DNA from: Phascolomyces articulosus
Taxonomy: Eukaryota > Mucoromycota > Mucoromycetes > Mucorales > Lichtheimiaceae
Length of the DNA: 64,000 bases
NCBI GenBank assembly: GCA_025677815.1
Contig: JAIXMP010000015.1
Coordinates: forward strand, 124,001-188,000
Direction of reading: 5' to 3'
A model generated the notes under the pieces. That model worked only from the letters and a program-made list of their open reading frames with translations, made no database searches and was not told the DNA's origin. The translations under genes were made by a program, and so were the position numbers. Of the stretch, positions 10,648-23,793 are shown piece after piece (position 1 is the first letter of the stretch; the number at the start of each line of letters is the position of its first letter).

Positions 10648-13323
10648 ATGACCGATATCCAACCTACTCACCAATGGTCAGCTTCACCGCCTATCCGAAC
10701 GCCACCTCCGCCGTCCACCTCGCCCTCTAACAATGCCATTCCAGACGATGTACTAAATTCACTACAACGTCATTCATTGTTTCAACGTTCCAATAACCAG
10801 CAATTCTTGGAACGAATTGCTTGTAGCATGAACATTCGTACATATTCTCCACACGATGTTATTATTGTTGAAGGTGAACAAGCCAAAGCCATGTTTTTAC
10901 TTTTGCGGGGTAAGGTGAATGTTTGCTCTGCCGACTTTGAGCGAATTTATGCAACATTAGATCCTGGTACATTCTTTGGCGAAATTGGTTTATTATACGC
11001 CATTCCAAGAACAGCAACTGTTATTGCTGCTACTCAATGTACTGTTGCTGTCCTTACTGCTGAAGCAGTATCGGTTATATTACCAGATTACCCTGCAGTA
11101 GAACGAATCCTTCGATTTGAGGCACAGGAACGTATGGCCATGTTGGATAAGATGGGGAAAGGCCCCAATAACAATGAATATAATAATGATTCAGCATCAT
11201 CCACTTTGTCAACACCTCAATCTAATTCCAGAAGATCGAGTGAAGATTTGAGAAGAACTTCGTCAGTAACAGCTATTGATTCATTTATTACTACTAGTGC
11301 TTATGACCATTTGACAAAGGTTTGTTTTTGTTTTCAATTTTTTAATTTACCTATACCAATTATACTATTTGAAATAGTTAACAAGATTTTTGGTTTAGGT
11401 TCCTTTTTTTAAGGATTGTCCAGAAGATTTCCTACATCGAATATCACTCAAGGTTGAACCAAGAAATTATCGACCCAATACAATGATTATTAACAAGGGT
11501 GATATTGGTCGCGAAATGTATTTTATTGTTGATGGTAGGTTTATAAATATTTTTTTTTCTTCAAATAATGACGCACTATCTTACAACACGAATACGTTTA
11601 ATTACTAGGTACTGTGCAAATTCTCAATCGACGCCCAGAAGGTGATTTGGCAGTTGCGCGTCTTGGTCCGATGGATTTCTTTGGAGAACTTTCTCTACTT
11701 CTCGACATTCCCCGCACAGCAAGTGTACAATCTATCACACCCATTGAAATGTATGTCTTGAGCAAAGAAGATTGTTTGGAAGTCTGTCATGATTACCCTG
11801 ATATTGAGAGCCAATTCAAAATATTGGCTGACAAAACGCTTAGAACAATCAATAAATTGGTAATATTTTGTGTGTGAATAAAATAAGTGATGTAATGATT
11901 ACAGAATAATTTTCTAATTATAGTTATTATGTATCATCATTGCTATTAGAATATGAGCATCGGTGATTTTGGCGATCAGCAGGTGGATACTGTTTCCGGC
12001 GGCGTTGTTTACGTTCCAGCTGAAGAACAAGATTATGGTGCATCACTGGCTCCTATTGACAGATCTGCCATATGTAGTACTACAAGCGATCAGGATCCTA
12101 CTTTGCCACCACCTACAAAAGCGAATCAAATACGTAGTCGTGAGACACGACCTCGACGACCAAGTATTGCTGTATGGTCAGACCCATCCCTCTTAGCTGT
12201 AGCCTCCATGGCATCTACCTGTACACCTACATCTCCAACCAGCAAACGACGCTCTGTCACAATCAAAGAAGAAACTTATGCATTGGAATTAACTCTGAAT
12301 CAACGTGACCGATTCACAGCGCTTGACACCAGTATCATTGCACGCATAGCTACATTGTTAGATTTTGCCAGCTTGATTCGTTTATCCAGCGCATCTCGAA
12401 AACTCTATCGTACGCTTCATAAACAACATGTTCAAGCACAACAAATTGACTTGGGTAGTAGCAACCGATTGATGACAGATGACACTATTGGACTATTGAT
12501 TGATCTTATCGGCGCCAACGTCGAATCTCTATATTTAACCCATTGTTATCATTTAACAGACCAAGCAATTATCATGATTGCTCAAAATGCTCCCCATTTG
12601 CGAAAACTCGACCTCAATTCATGTTGGCTCATCACAGATCGTAGTCTGGACTCGTTACGAAGTTTACAATGGCTTGATTTATCCAATTGTCGCAAAATTA
12701 CAGATAATGGGATGCTTCATTTACTTGAAAACAACACAAATTTACAACACTTGACACTATCTTATTGCAAGAATTTGACAGATCAAACAATGCTTTATTT
12801 TGCCCAGCACTGTACACAGGATCTTCAATATCTTAATCTTCAGCGATGTACCAAGATCACCGACCAAGGATTTGTTCACTGGCTTAATCAAGCTCCCAAC
12901 GCCTTCTGTGCACTCCATACGTTGAATTTGACAGACTGCAGCTTTTTGACAGACAGAGCTATTGCTCATTTAATAGTTGCAGCACCTTATCTAAACGATC
13001 TATCGATTAGCTTTTGCTGTGCATTAAGTGATACATCTTTGGAAGAGTTAGCCAAACTTGAACAACTTGAAGCACTGGATGCAAGTTATTGTGGTTCAGC
13101 CGTATCAGATGCCTCTATTATCACATTGTTAAAGGGTACTTCTCAAACAATACACCGCCTAAATATTCGAGGTTGTGTCAGGATTTCTGGTATTGGATTA
13201 ATGACAGGAATGGAATATGCCAAGCATTTAAAATATGTTAATATTAGTCAATGTCCCGGAATTAGTCCACAAGTTCGTACATGTATAGCACGGTCAGGTC
13301 ATATTGACGGTTCTTTTTATTAA
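10648..13323 (+). CDS. Tandem cyclic-nucleotide-binding, F-box and LRR fusion protein
   Basis: Four exons, 10648-11319, 11399-11534, 11609-11859 and 11950-13323, join in frame to 810 residues. Residues about 35-180 and 225-350 are two cNMP-binding beta-roll domains; their phosphate-binding cassettes read FFGEIGLLYAIPRTATV and FFGELSLLLDIPRTASV, both keeping the Gly-Glu and Arg that contact the cyclic phosphate. Residues about 445-490 form an F-box-like helix set (SIIARIATLLDFASLIRLS), and about 500-800 hold at least ten AMN1-type cysteine-containing LRRs with the pattern LxxLxLxxCxxITDxGL. F-box proteins link targets to SCF ubiquitin ligases; a ligand-tuned ubiquitin adaptor is an inference. 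Thr after Arg in both cassettes is the residue linked to cGMP preference in PKG. The last intron ends exactly in phase, so the fusion does not depend on a guessed frame. Confidence 0.85.
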
Positions 13324-13590
13324 AATATATAAATAATAATAATAATAGCAAAAAAAATATCACTATAATAAAAATAATCGTTGCATTACATATATATATA
13401 TGTAAATACAAATCAACCATGAAAATTATCGTTCTGATATATCTCTTCAACCAAAAATTTAAATCAATGTAGCTAATCATATAAAAAATGTCAGACCCGA
13501 ATTTGGAAACCGCGAAATACAAGGCACGCACGCGCTTAGAGAAACCCATTTCTTTTTTTTTCTTCCTTCTACAATATACCTAGTATAAGA

Positions 13591-16500
13591 ATGATGGCCG
13601 ATGCACGTAGTCAACTTCTCGGTGTACTCCATGAGGCCGCTTCCCAAGACTACACAGTAATGAGACAAGCAGAGGAGGTCTTAAAACAATGGGAGAATGA
13701 ATCAAGTTTCTTTGCCACTCTCCAGGTAAATCAAAAACTTTATTTTTTGGACGTGTTAAAAAATATTAAACTATACAAATTCTTCTTTTAGGATATATTT
13801 TACGATCCCTCGATCCATCACGATGTACGTGTTTTGAGTGGTATTTATCTTAAAAATGGTGTTGGTCGCTTCTGGAGAAAAACTGCTAAAAAGTAAATGA
13901 ATTGTTGAATCTCTCATTTTGAAGATAATACCCAAAAAAAATAAGTTAGATCTGATACTGACTTTAATGTTTTTAGTCCAATCAATGCAGAAGAAAAGAC
14001 GGCCATTCGTCAACGATTATTGCAATTCATGGACGAGCCAAGTAAAAAGGTATTTGTTATAGTGAAAATAAGGAGAGGAAGGGGGAATTATGGTTTATGT
14101 ATGCAAAACAAAAAAATGTTGACAGTAAATAAATTTATAAATAAATATAGCTTACAGCACAAAATGCAGTTATTGTAGCTCGTATTGCTCGAATGGATTA
14201 TCCTATGGAATGGTAAGATGTTTTTTCTCGCCCTCGTTGATATATTATTAAAATGAAGAATGGAATTACTGACAGTTGAATCTTTTTCTTCTTCACTATA
14301 TTATGTTGATAGGCCAGATCTATTACCATCATTAGTTCAGATTATAGAAACACCAAGTGGAAACGAACGACTGATCCATGATCGTGCATTTGAAATGCTT
14401 TATGAAATCTTACATGAACTCAGTACCCGGTTCTTATCTGCCAGTCGACGCCAATTTGCCCAAGTTGCACCACGTATCTTTCAAACAGTGGCTAATATGT
14501 ATGTCACTTATACTACCAACACTGTCTCCACCCTTTCAGCACAAACAGCAGATCCAGCAATTCTGTTGACCGAATTGGAAATTGTTTCGGCATGTATTAA
14601 ATGTTTACGGATACTCATGGTGAGCGGTATTCGAGATGTACACAAATATGACGAGACAAAGACGTTTATACAGCTTAGTAAACAACGATTGGAGGAGTAC
14701 GTGAATATTCGATCATTGTTACAGCAGCAACAACAGACACCATCATTAGAAAATATTCAAGAGATGGTCAATACAATTATTGAGGATCATGGCTCTTTAT
14801 ATTTGGGTCTGCAAAAAGCACATCCAGTTTCATGTGCGTTGTGTCCTGCATGGACGGATATTTTAGGCTATTATTGGCAAGCAATTATACATGAAGGAAC
14901 ACGTTTGACGGATCGTTACAAGACAGGTAGATAAATGAATTCTATAAATATATATTGATACAGACACATGACCAAATGGCCAAATGAAAAGAAGAATTAA
15001 TTTATGTCTGAGAATTTATATTTTGATAGGTGAACCGGTAGATATACCTGTGTTTGAACAATTCCTTTTGCAAGGAATGCTGCTAATTAAGGAAACGATT
15101 AAGAATGCGGCCCAAAATGTCGATAACCCAGGTATTGTAGCTCTCAATTTATTATCTTATAGCAATGAGCTGTATGGCGTTGAAATGTATATGGGTGTAT
15201 TAATTTGAATGGCTTATTTTCATAGCTTCAGAGGTACTCTCTGTTACAGATGAAGAAAAGGCATTGTGTCTTGAAGCTAACAGAATTATCAATAATCAGT
15301 TCTTGACAACTGAGTTCGTCAATGCATGTGCCGAAGCATTGATAACAAAATATATGTTGCTGACACCTGTTGATATGGAAAAATGGGAAGATGATCCAGA
15401 AGGGTTTGCAAATGCCATTGATTCTGAGAATTGGGAATTTGAATTACGGGTATGGGTGATAGCGGGGGATGTATGAATGCGTATATATGGATACATGATG
15501 TATACCACTTTTGAAACTCACTTTTTTAATTTCTTTTTATCTCATAGCCATGTGCAGAAATGACTTTTATGAGTTTGCTAACACACTATCGCGATCAATT
15601 ATGTCCCATTCTTTTAGATCTGGTTGAAAAAGTAGCTCGTAAGTTAGTTGTTTTATTTCATTCCTCAAATAGAGCTGTTATTATCATTATCATTTCAATA
15701 AAAAAAAAAGAAAAGAACAAAATAAACTGATATGTTGTTATGGTTACAGATATCAACACATTCCAAGAATTACTCTTCAAAGATGCTGTTTATGCAGCGG
15801 TGGGGTTAGGTGTACAATCGATCTATGGTCGTCTTGATTTTGAAACATTCCTTGTGAATCGATTAATCCCAGAAATTTCCCAAAAAAATGCAGGGTAAGT
15901 AATCCACAAGGCATTTATAATCTGGTATAAGAATGTGGGTGGCTATGATGGTAAATTATTAAGAACGTATAATAGATCAAAGATACTTCATCGAAGAATT
16001 GCATGGTTATTGGGTCGATGGGTTAATGAAGGTATCAGTGCTGACAGCCGAGTTGCAATCTATCAAGGATTGTTAGAATTGTTGGTCACCCAGGATGATA
16101 TGGTTGTTCGCTTAACAGCAGCCCATAGTTTACGTCAAGCAATTGACGATTGGGACTTTGAAATTAGTATCCTGTTACCTTATTTGGGGCCTGCTATGGA
16201 TTTATTACTCAAATTATTGAACGAAGTGGAAGAATCAGATACTGTTATGAAATTGATTAGTGATCTAAACACCATTGCAGATCGTACTGGTGAACATGTA
16301 AGTAGAAAGTGGTTTACCATATAAGGTTAGGAAGATGTATATTATCACTTGTTTCAAACAATAAACAAGTACTTACAGTCTCATTATCATATAGATGGTA
16401 CCTTATGCACCTAAAATCATTGATTTACTTGTACCTCATTGGCAACGAGCAGAAGATAATCCATTATTCCAGTCAGCACTTGTTGTTACATTTACTAAAA

Positions 16501-17993
16501 TCACTGCGGTAAGTTTATGTTTGTTTATATGCTACTTTATCCTTTAGTAGACATTATCTTGTATAATAAGAAAATGTGACTAAATTATTATTATTATTAC
16601 AGATTTTAAAAGAACAGTCTGTACATGTGCAGCATTTCTTTTTACCTATTGTACGATACGGCGTGAACAAAGAAAATGTAATGTATAAAAAATAAGAATA
16701 TAAAATCATATGCATTATCGTTATTGTATTAATTTTTACTGTTTCTAAACATGCAGAAAGCGCACGTGTATCTTCTCGAGGATGTCCTTGATTTATGGTG
16801 GACTATGTTACAAACAGCACCCCAAAGTAGTCCCGAGTTATTCTCGATGCTCCCATCTGCCATCGGCTTGCTAGAATACGATACAGAAGGATTACGAAAG
16901 ACATTAAAAATCATTGAAAGTTATCTTTTACTTGACGGTCAAGCTACACTTCAGGTATCTATATTTTCTACAATATGTTATTTCGTTCTTTTTACATTAC
17001 CAATTGATAATAACCAATTGAAAAAATATTTATCTTAGCAATGTGCCGGGCCATTATTTTCTGGTCTAGCAACATATATCGGTAGTACCAAGGACGAAGT
17101 AGCAGCGAGTATTTCTTACGTAGGCGAAACAGCTCTTCAATCTTGCCCAGTTCAAATTTATGATGAAGCACTTATTCAATCAGGATTACTTCGAAATATT
17201 CTCGATGTTTTCATCCAAGATCAGCTCTATGCTCATGCGATCATGTCGTATATGACCTTGTTTGCGCGATTGGCAATCTGTGATGCACAATTTTTACTCA
17301 ATTATCTTCGAATGACAGGTCAGCAAGTAACAGGCACTACCCAAGATGACTTTGTTGGCAATGTATTGGAGCGATGGATGGAAAAGGTAAAAAAAAAAAA
17401 AACAGAGAGGGGGAAAGCGTATCAATATTATGCCCAATAAATGTTTTGCTAATATCATTTTATTTTATAACCTTTCCTCCCCCAAAAATATACTCACCAT
17501 GGGAACAATGTGTAGTTTGATAACATTGGTCATACACGAGCACGAAAATTGAATTGCATAGCATTGACGAATTTATTAAGAACAAATGATCCAGTTGTTT
17601 TAGCACGATTACCTCACTTGATGGCCATATGGATTGATCTTTTAGCTGAAGTGAATGAAGTTGACGAAGAGTAAGTTTGTTTATGTTAATCTCATCCAAA
17701 ATTAAACTGGTCGATGCTAAAAGAGATGAACCTTCTATAGTCTCTTTTTATATGCTGAGGCAGACTTGGCAGGTGATGTAGCCGAACTCGATCAATCATC
17801 CGAAAAAGATCGAAGAAGCAAGTTACGTCGCGAAGACCCAGTATATACTACTAACTTGTCTGAGATGGTGCGACAAGCATTACGTATAGTTGAACAACAT
17901 TATGGAGGAGCTCAAGCTTTCCAAGATTTATGTTTATCAAAAGTAGATCCAACGGTATTAGACCAGGTGAATAAAGCCTTGACAAATCAATAA
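13591..17993 (+). CDS. KAP120: Importin-11 / Kap120 karyopherin
   Basis: Importin-beta family carrier that moves cargo through nuclear pores with Ran-GTP; the Kap120 branch is also linked to 60S pre-ribosome export in yeast. Sixteen exons join in frame to about 1003 residues: 13591-13725, 13792-13892, 13977-14049, 14151-14212, 14313-14926, 15030-15131, 15226-15449, 15548-15638, 15750-15894, 15976-16297, 16395-16508, 16603-16677, 16757-16954, 17039-17386, 17516-17670, 17741-17993. The N-terminus (QLLGVLHEAASQDYTVMRQAEE then VRVLSGIYLKNGVGRFWRK) is the importin-N domain and matches importin-11 in layout; HEAT-like helical repeats follow to the end, including the MEKWEDDPEGF block typical of this branch. 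Length fits the family (about 970-1030). A second in-frame ATG at 13594 is equally possible as start. Confidence 0.9.
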
Positions 17994-18044
17994 ATAGTCT
18001 TTCATACACGCTGTCTTCGGGACCTGATTTTTATTTGAACACGT

Positions 18045-18100
18045 TGGGGTTTTGATTCGCCTTGAAAGGATCAGGAATGTCTGCGAATCCTGTAACCCCA
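18045..18100. repeat. Stem-loop between the karyopherin and TLC genes
   Basis: Left arm TGGGGTTTTGATTCGC (18045-18060) and right arm GCGAATCCTGTAACCCCA (18083-18100) pair through GATTCGC/GCGAATC and TGGGGTT/AACCCCA, separated by a small internal loop, around a 22-nt loop. It lies 52 nt after the karyopherin stop and 121 nt before the next ATG. It could act in 3'-end formation, as a dyad protein-binding site in the next promoter, or be a remnant of a small mobile element. Confidence 0.5.
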
Positions 18101-18220
18101 GTTATTTTTTTTTATATATGCTTTTTAGGATCTTTCTTTTTCTTTTTCTTCTTCTTTCAAACCAATTAATCAGTAAATATAGTCTCTCCCCTTCTCTTTT
18201 TTTTTTTAAAAAAAAACATT

Positions 18221-19237
18221 ATGGACAATGCTGGACTCGTCATTCAAGTGAGTTTCATTAGCTCATTTGTATTCCTCATTGCTTGGTATTCACTATGGCA
18301 TTTTGGACGACGATCGTCGGAGCGGGAAAGATCATTTGTGATCACTTTGATGAGTAGCTTTATCATGACTAGTTGTTCGATTCCAGTATTATTTCATGCT
18401 TACCAAGCTGGATTTGCTAGTTTATTGATGCCTGAGTCACTTGAAGGATATGACTGGACATTGGTGGCGACCTGTTTCTTTATGACATCGTTGGCCATGG
18501 ACCTGTGTCTTGGTGTTTTGTTCTATCGATCCAAAATTAATTTTTTAACGGGTTGGGTTCATCATACTGCATATTTGGTACTTTTGACGTGGGTCATTCA
18601 TGTCCATTTAAATCGATTCTTTGTTGCCATGTGTATTTTGGAATTACCTACGTTGTGCTTATCATTTGGTTGGGTTTTTCCAAAATTACGACATGATTAC
18701 CTATTTGCAAGTTTATATGTTCCTACAAGGATTGGATTTCATGCATTCATGATAAAGATCTCTTGGCCATTCAAGACAGAAGCTGTTGCTGCTTTATTGG
18801 CACTCTTCCCTCTTCATTTATATTGGTTCTATGGTATGTATGACTGTTATTTGGTTTTTATAATACTATTATGGGTGATACTCACCATCAAGTTTTAATG
18901 TATTATAGGGTTTATTTGTCAACAAAGAAGAATTAGAAAAGAAGGCAGCCGTCGTAATAGTAGTATATCAACCACCATCATGCCAGATCTTAAACAACCA
19001 TTATTACAAAGCGATGAAGTGAGTGTGAAAGGCCCTGCCGTTCCCGTTATAGTCGCAGCGGAAAATACAATGGATCTGTTCTATGAAGGAGATCACCAAC
19101 AACATGTCCGCCTTCAACGAGAACAGCATAGTAATGGCAAAATCAATAACTATTCATCATGTCGCAATATGCCTGGAAACACAGCTACTACCAATGATCC
19201 ATCTTATTATATTTTGCCTGTTGGTGTCACTGTATAA
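18221..19237 (+). CDS. TLC-domain-like multi-span membrane protein
   Basis: Two exons, 18221-18833 and 18909-19237, give 313 residues. About six to seven hydrophobic segments fill residues 5-210, with DLCLGVLFYRSK and GWVHHTAYLVLL in the middle; the paired His before a Tyr and the DxxLG segment are the layout of TLC (TRAM/LAG1/CLN8) proteins. Members act in ER or plasma-membrane lipid synthesis or sensing; this one is too diverged from ceramide synthases to be called one. The C-terminal 100 residues are soluble, with a dileucine-like QPLLQS and several Ser/Asn-rich stretches. Start is the first ATG after a long T-rich leader. Confidence 0.65.
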
Positions 19238-20909
19238 TCAGCAGCCTATTATTCGGCTATGATATAAGCCCTTATTTCGTTTATGTCTATACAATGTAAT
19301 ATATTAGATATTATATCTTTTCAACTCTATATAATATTACATCAATGTTTTGTTATACACGCCTTTCCCTATCCTTCTTTCACACCTGCTCTATACGTAC
19401 ATAAATACACCACAGTTCTCCTTCTTTTTTTCTCTTCTTTTTATACTATATATCGTTGTATCTATATTCATTTATCAGTTTCCTTTATCATTATTATAAT
19501 ATTATCATCTGTGATAATACATCGGCCCCGTCATTTAATATCTTTATTAGTATTATCGTTGTATATTTTATATGTTACTTTTGGTAGAATTTATTATTAA
19601 TTAATTTACAAACTCTATAATATAAATATTCTTGTATAATTGTATTAGTCTGTTGTATTAGCACCTGATCAGTGATAAAATACAGAATATTGAAAAAGCG
19701 TTTTATTTTTTTTATTGCTAGTATGTGTCGATTAATATTCGTCATTTTGTAGCCAAATATTACAAGTAAATTAACAATAGTAGTTTGGTCCACCCAACGC
19801 TAAAGTCCTTACAATAACCAAACATTTACTCGTCAAAAATTTTGTTGACGATATATACTGCGTAGGCTATAATAATGTCGAACAGTTCAAAATTTATTAT
19901 CATCGCGAAATATGTATATATCGTTTCGTGACGTTACCGTCTAGTGTTTGTAAAATAAAGAACATTATATGGTATAATCTATTGTGGTTTATATGATAAC
20001 CTCATCAGTATTATGGAGGAAGTTGTATCTACAAAGTACTAATGGTAATAGCATGTCCTCGCATTATTATTTTGAACGAATAGTCACTTTCCTTATTTTA
20101 TAATTGAACATTATTATTAGTCTACGAACTGACTTTATATAGCCCATTAAAATGTTGATTTATCAACTTGATCCGTGCGTTTAGAAGTTTTCTGGAAAGG
20201 TTGATCAGGGAAACCAAAAAAAGGAGTGCAGCTCATGTTTCACGGAAATTGATGACGCCTATTCAAGAAACATCTACCTCCGGAAGCATTGTTCTTGTTC
20301 TTATCCAATAAAAAAATATTCTTTGTATGTATTTACTTTACTATTGTAAATGAAAGTTTCATTATTTATTTTACTTCGAATAATAATATTACAAATCCAC
20401 ATAGAGTTTGAAGAAGACGAAGCAATGTGCCCCAGTAATGATAATGATATATATACATAGTGCGTGCCTGAGCATCTATTTTTAGACCTCTGTTAAATAT
20501 GCGAGTGTGAATATGTTTACAGTTCGTACTATTGCTCGAAGTTGAATCTTAGATAGCTTTTAATTTGATGCTTTGATTGGGATCACACATTTCATCTTGT
20601 GTTTATTTCTTATTATAGTAATACGGATAAATACCTCCATAGTTATTACCATATATATCAATATCGTGCTAACGCAAAGTCAATTCAATCTTTAGCTATC
20701 TCACTACTGAAAATATGAATCATAATGTCTTACAGCATTGAAGGAACAAGAGAAAGATGCACATGACTCCGGATAAAATACACCCGATATTTAGATATAG
20801 CGTGGGCGCTTTTGTTCCACACATTATGCAAATAAATAGTCTGGAAGTTGATTTTTTTTATCCCACACTTCTTTTCTCCTTTTTTAACTTTTTTTTTTCC
20901 TTTTAAAAA
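19238..20909. other. Intergenic region upstream of the monooxygenase
   Basis: About 1.7 kb without a supported gene. It contains a short perfect palindrome, GTTGATTTATCAAC, near 20153-20166 and a T-rich leader just before the ATG at 20910. An open frame at 19283-19600 is mostly hydrophobic noise from T-rich DNA. Confidence 0.5.
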
Positions 20910-23512
20910 ATGTCCACAATTAGCAAAAAGACACAACCGCAAGAAATAGAGGTTGATGTATTTATTGCTGGAGCTGGCCCAGTCGGTCTATTCTTCGCAT
21001 ATGAAGTATGTGTAATGTTTTATATTTACGCGCGCTTGTGTTTTTCTTACGAAAAGAAACTCATTTGTCATATATTATGTAGATGATACAATTAGGTCAT
21101 TCAATTTTTATTTGTGATCCGAAAAATGGACCTACAACACAAAGCAGGGCAGTGTTACTAACGCCACGAACGATGGAAGTCATGGAAAATCATAATCTTG
21201 CACATCATTTCTTGAAAGAAGAGGCTGTAGTTGTTCAAGGTGTTCAAATGCATGTTAAAGGATCAAGAGTAAATAGCTATTTTATTATTTAGACAGTATA
21301 CATATAATGAGAGTTTATGCGAAAAGAAAAAAAGAGCTAAAATATTTAATTCACATCCTCATTCTTAAAGGTGGGGACACTTGATGTGATAGGGGATACA
21401 AGTTTTCCTCAGATGACATGTATTTCCCAAGAAATTACTGAAGCAGTGCTCATTCGATTGGTGGGAACGGATCGAATTGCATGGCACACAAAGCTGGTGG
21501 ATTATTCACAAGATGACAGTCAAATTGAGGCTGTGGTCGTGCATACTGAAACAGGAGTTGAAACAAAGGTGCAAGCCAAATATATTATTGGTGCTGATGG
21601 ATCACACTCGACTGTACGAAAGAAAAATGGGGATTGGAAGTTTGTTGGATATTCAATGGCGACACGATTTGGTATGGGTGATGTAGCTTTAGGTGGAAAT
21701 GACACTTCCAAGATATGGACTACTCGAGCAAACGGATTCCTACATACAGATGGTATGTAAGGTTTTGTAAACAGGGAAAAGAGTCAATATTTAATATTAT
21801 AATAAGGGCGTGGGAGAGATGCGTGGCATAACAAGCGGGATACTTATATATAAGTATGATTTTGTAAATAGGAATGTGCGGTGTGATTCCGATTGGGAAA
21901 AGAAATGACAGAGCATACTATAGAGTAGTTGGAAACTTAGGACCTTATGAAGTGGATAAGAGTGACCGAACAACTCATGGTATTGTACAAGAAGAACATC
22001 AGTTTACATTGGAGCAACTTCAAGAGCTTATGGATAAACGAATCGAAAAATTGGATTTAGTGGCAGAAGATCCTATATGGCTAACCGAATTTCGTATTAA
22101 TGAGCGATTGGCAAACGGGTTTCGCCGCAAACGAGCCTTTTTGATCGGAGGTAGAAAGTTAATATAATTGTTGATTGTTATATACATATTCTATTTCTCG
22201 ACTGAAAATATGACACATGTTGAATGGAATGCATAGACGCTGCACATTGCCATTCTCCCGTTGGCGGGCAAGGATTAAATTTAGGATTTCAAGATGGTAC
22301 GTATTTATACATGTGATGCAAATAGGGAGATATGTTGGCATTATTATCATATTTGCCAACAAAGTTATAATAGTAACGCTAATAATAATATTTATTATAA
22401 AGTTGACAATTTGGGATGGAAGTTATCGCTTGTTTTAAAAGGCCTATCTTCTGATGATGAAAAGCTACTTGATTCGTACACAATTGAGGTCAGTAATGTA
22501 TATTATTATGTTACAAAAAAAAACTACGTCATTGTCATCAATAGTTCATGTAAGAAAAACTAATAAATGCATTCATTATAGCGGGAGCCAATTGTCGCGG
22601 CAACTTTGCAAACAACTGGATCTGCAACACGGTTTAGTCTTACAAAGGGTCCGCTATTGGGTATGTATATTTGTTTCTCCATAAACAAAAATGGATTTTG
22701 GACATCATATATATAAATTATAATACAAGCACTTGCTTTAACATATAAACTTTATTAGCTACCGTTGGTTATGTTTTAACTGGAGCACTGTCATTTGATT
22801 ATCTCAAGAATTCAATTGTTACAACTATGATGCAGGTATATACACTGTTATTATATATAAACGGATAATGACACAAACCAATATATCTTCTAACTTAATT
22901 TGTTTTTCAAAACAAATCTAGATCCAAGTGCAACTCCCAAAAGAATCAGCGCTATTGCAACAGAATGACCGAAGAAATACTTTGATTGCACCAGGAAAAT
23001 TCATGCCAGAAACTGCAGTCCTCCGAAAACGAGTTATGACCAATAAACTCGAACGATGTACCCTACATCAAGTGTTAGCAACTGATACAACAACTCAACA
23101 CGCGGTCCTTTGGATTTGTAGTCGTCCATCTCGTTTCCCATCGCACCCACTGACAGAAACATTCTGGACCAAATTTTTTGATTCCAAGATACTATCAGCT
23201 ACTATTCGACCAATTATCATTGAATCCACATGGAACGTGCAAATATGCAGATCTCCCGACTATGTGCAGCAAGAACAACAGCATATTGCAGAAACTGCAT
23301 TTTGGTCAGAAGATCATTGGGATGTGTATGATTCCATATCCAAACGTATTGGATTGGCAGAACATATGTATGATAAGCCTGAAACACCTGCTGCCATCGT
23401 TATTGTTCGACCTGATTTGTATATTGCGTACAGCAACTTGGTTCATTCAGCAAAAGATATTGATAATGCGTTCGATTTTCTTGATGGATATTTGAAGAAA
23501 GAAGTTGTCTAG
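20910..23512 (+). CDS. FAD-dependent phenol 2-monooxygenase-like hydroxylase
   Basis: Class A flavoprotein monooxygenase that would hydroxylate a phenolic ring with NAD(P)H and O2; the substrate cannot be read from sequence. Nine exons (20910-21005, 21083-21268, 21371-21752, 21872-22150, 22237-22296, 22403-22488, 22582-22660, 22759-22835, 22922-23512) join in frame to 611 residues. Visible: Rossmann FAD motif AGAGPVGLFFAYE at residues 20-32, the GADGSHSTVRK motif (DG box) in the middle, and the second FAD motif DAAHCHSPVGGQGLNLGFQD, itself flanked by introns. The C-terminal 190 residues form the thioredoxin-like dimerisation domain of phenol hydroxylases, ending in VRPDLYIAYS. No signal peptide, so cytosolic. 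Alternative family name: PheA/TfdB-like. Confidence 0.88.
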
Positions 23513-23793
23513 GATGATCTTTTATTATGGTATGACACTTTATAAAGGAATAACAAATATATGACAAAGTATACTTCCAACAATTTTATTTTCATGTAAT
23601 AAAACCCCTACTACATAACATAACATGTATTACCATAACCACTTTTATAACTATTGATAATTGATAATATAAATGTATTTTTTTTTAATTTTATTTTACA
23701 TTATAGTTATATTAAAAGGATGTTGATGTTATGGAAATTGCAAAATGGATGATATGAGATGATTTGTTGTAAGATAATACATGATTTGTTAAA

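Noticed and set aside
19283..19600. 105-residue hydrophobic plus-strand frame
   Set aside because: Composition reflects T-rich DNA; no ordered helix pattern, no promoter, and it follows the TLC gene end directly.
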